This document shows positions 5,905 through 6,452 of a stretch of DNA of 6,452 bases, in pieces. Made by a program: the position numbers and the translations under genes. The notes below the pieces were generated by a model that made no database searches, had not been told where the DNA came from, and worked only from the letters and a program-made list of their open reading frames with translations. The stretch comes from Terriglobus sp. (lineage in GTDB: Bacteria; Acidobacteriota; Terriglobia; Terriglobales; Acidobacteriaceae): contig JAHFTZ010000148.1 of NCBI GenBank assembly GCA_023265355.1, positions 1 to 6,452 of the forward strand, given 5' to 3'. Within the stretch, counting starts at the first letter, position 1. Each line of letters opens with the position of its first letter.

Positions 5905-6021
5905 CTTGGAATTCCTCTGATGAGGGGAATGGTAAGGGAAGAGATGCTTCATGGCAAAACAGGGATATGGCAAATGTCCTGTCTTCACAGGGCCAAGCCG
6001 TGAGTGATAGCGTGGGTGTCC
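5905..6021. promoter_or_regulatory. Divergent promoter region between ThuA and propeller genes
   Basis: These 117 nt separate two divergently transcribed genes for exported proteins and must hold both promoters unless one is read from elsewhere. I see no convincing -35/-10 pair. There is a direct repeat of ATGGCAAA (5951-5958 and 5967-5974, 16 nt apart) and an ACAGG/CCTGT dyad (5959-5963 with 5978-5982), plus another ACAGGG at 5987-5992. These could be operator sites, but short motifs like these can occur by chance. Confidence 0.4.
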
Positions 6022-6452
6022 ATGAGAAATCGTTCGATTTTTGTTCTGGTGGGGATGGGCCTGTTCCTGTGTGCCGCACGTGGGCAGGAGTCGGGCATGC
6101 AGTCCGGGACGCTGCTTGCGGACCACGGCATAGCGTTCAATCAGAAGACCGGCAAGGTCTATGCCGTCGACCAGGAGCACGGCGCGGTCATGGTGATCGA
6201 CGGCCGCAGCGGCGCTGCGAAGCGTGTGAAGGTGGGCACGCATCCGGATTGTGTCGCGGTCAACACGGTAACGGGACGCGCCTACATCGCGAACAGTGGC
6301 AGCGGCAATGTGAGTGTGCTGGATGGAGCGATCGACCAGGTCATCGCCACGGTAAAGACGGACCGGCGTCCCTATTATGTTGGCGTCAACGAAACGACGA
6401 ACAAGGTGTTCGTGTCGAATACGTTCAGTCGTGTGATGACGGTCATCGACGG
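6022..6452 (+). CDS. Secreted YVTN-type beta-propeller protein, 3' end outside window
   Basis: The frame is open from ATG 6022 to the window end, giving 143 codons. A signal peptide covers about residues 1-22 (SIFVLVGMGLFLCAARGQ); the cysteine is not in a lipobox, so it is probably not a lipoprotein. After it come repeats of the YVTN/NHL-like propeller type, each with the pattern of a GKVYA or GRAYIAN strand, G-rich turn, and V.VIDG strand: KVYAVDQEHGAVMVIDG, AYIANSGSGNVSVLDG, and KVFVSNTFSRVMTVIDG. The repeat period is about 40-45 residues, and at least three are visible. Such proteins are exported scaffolds or surface proteins with no set enzymatic role. GTG at 6004 and 6016 are weaker start options. 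There is no strong Shine-Dalgarno. It is divergent from the ThuA pair. Confidence 0.9.
   Translation, partial: MRNRSIFVLVGMGLFLCAARGQESGMQSGTLLADHGIAFNQKTGKVYAVDQEHGAVMVIDGRSGAAKRVKVGTHPDCVAVNTVTGRAYIANSGSGNVSVLDGAIDQVIATVKTDRRPYYVGVNETTNKVFVSNTFSRVMTVID

Noticed and set aside
5113..6003. Long plus-strand frame of 296 codons
   Set aside because: It is antisense to the secreted ThuA gene, which has a signal peptide, ribosome site and family motifs. The antisense frame shows none.
5905..6243. Upstream extension of the secreted ThuA frame to 369 codons
   Set aside because: The added part is antisense to the propeller gene and would bury the signal peptide internally; ATG 5904 has a good ribosome site.

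Overview
The window looks like chromosomal DNA from a Gram-negative soil bacterium of the Acidobacteriota, most likely the Terriglobia (Granulicella/Terriglobus/Edaphobacter relatives). This is an inference from the moderately high GC, the protein styles (a YVTN-repeat secreted protein, secreted ThuA-domain proteins, an esterase of the HEVMLDKPDEV type) and the intergenic repeats resembling GTCATCCCG...GCGAAG...ATCTG. No rRNA or other marker gene is present to confirm it.

Left third (1-2312, + strand): a compact two-component signalling cluster. It holds the C-terminal ATPase end of a sensor histidine kinase cut by the window edge, a stand-alone CheY/Rcp1-like receiver 5 nt downstream, and a REC-PAS-HisKA-HATPase kinase whose start overlaps the receiver's end by 16 nt. 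The layout suggests a phosphorelay in which the small receiver takes phosphate from one or both kinases. No DNA-binding output protein is visible.

Middle (2325-3440): a secreted protein of unknown function on the - strand, converging on the kinase with only 12 nt between stops. It is followed by a gene-free stretch of about 320 nt filled with short degenerate interspersed repeats and a possible terminator hairpin.

Right half (3440-5904, - strand): three co-directional genes. In transcription order they are a secreted ThuA-domain protein, a second ThuA-domain protein whose signal peptide is separated from its body by an apparent 1-nt frameshift, and an alpha/beta-hydrolase. The hydrolase Shine-Dalgarno lies inside a 14-bp hairpin that ends 2 nt before its start codon. 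Divergent from this set, on the + strand from 6022, is a secreted YVTN-type beta-propeller protein running off the right edge.

I do not see a clear defence system, CRISPR array, mobile element, tRNA or rRNA. The best leads are the ribosome-site-masking hairpin before the hydrolase, the signal-peptide frameshift in one of two tandem ThuA paralogues, the repeat mosaic, and the unrecognised secreted cysteine-containing protein.
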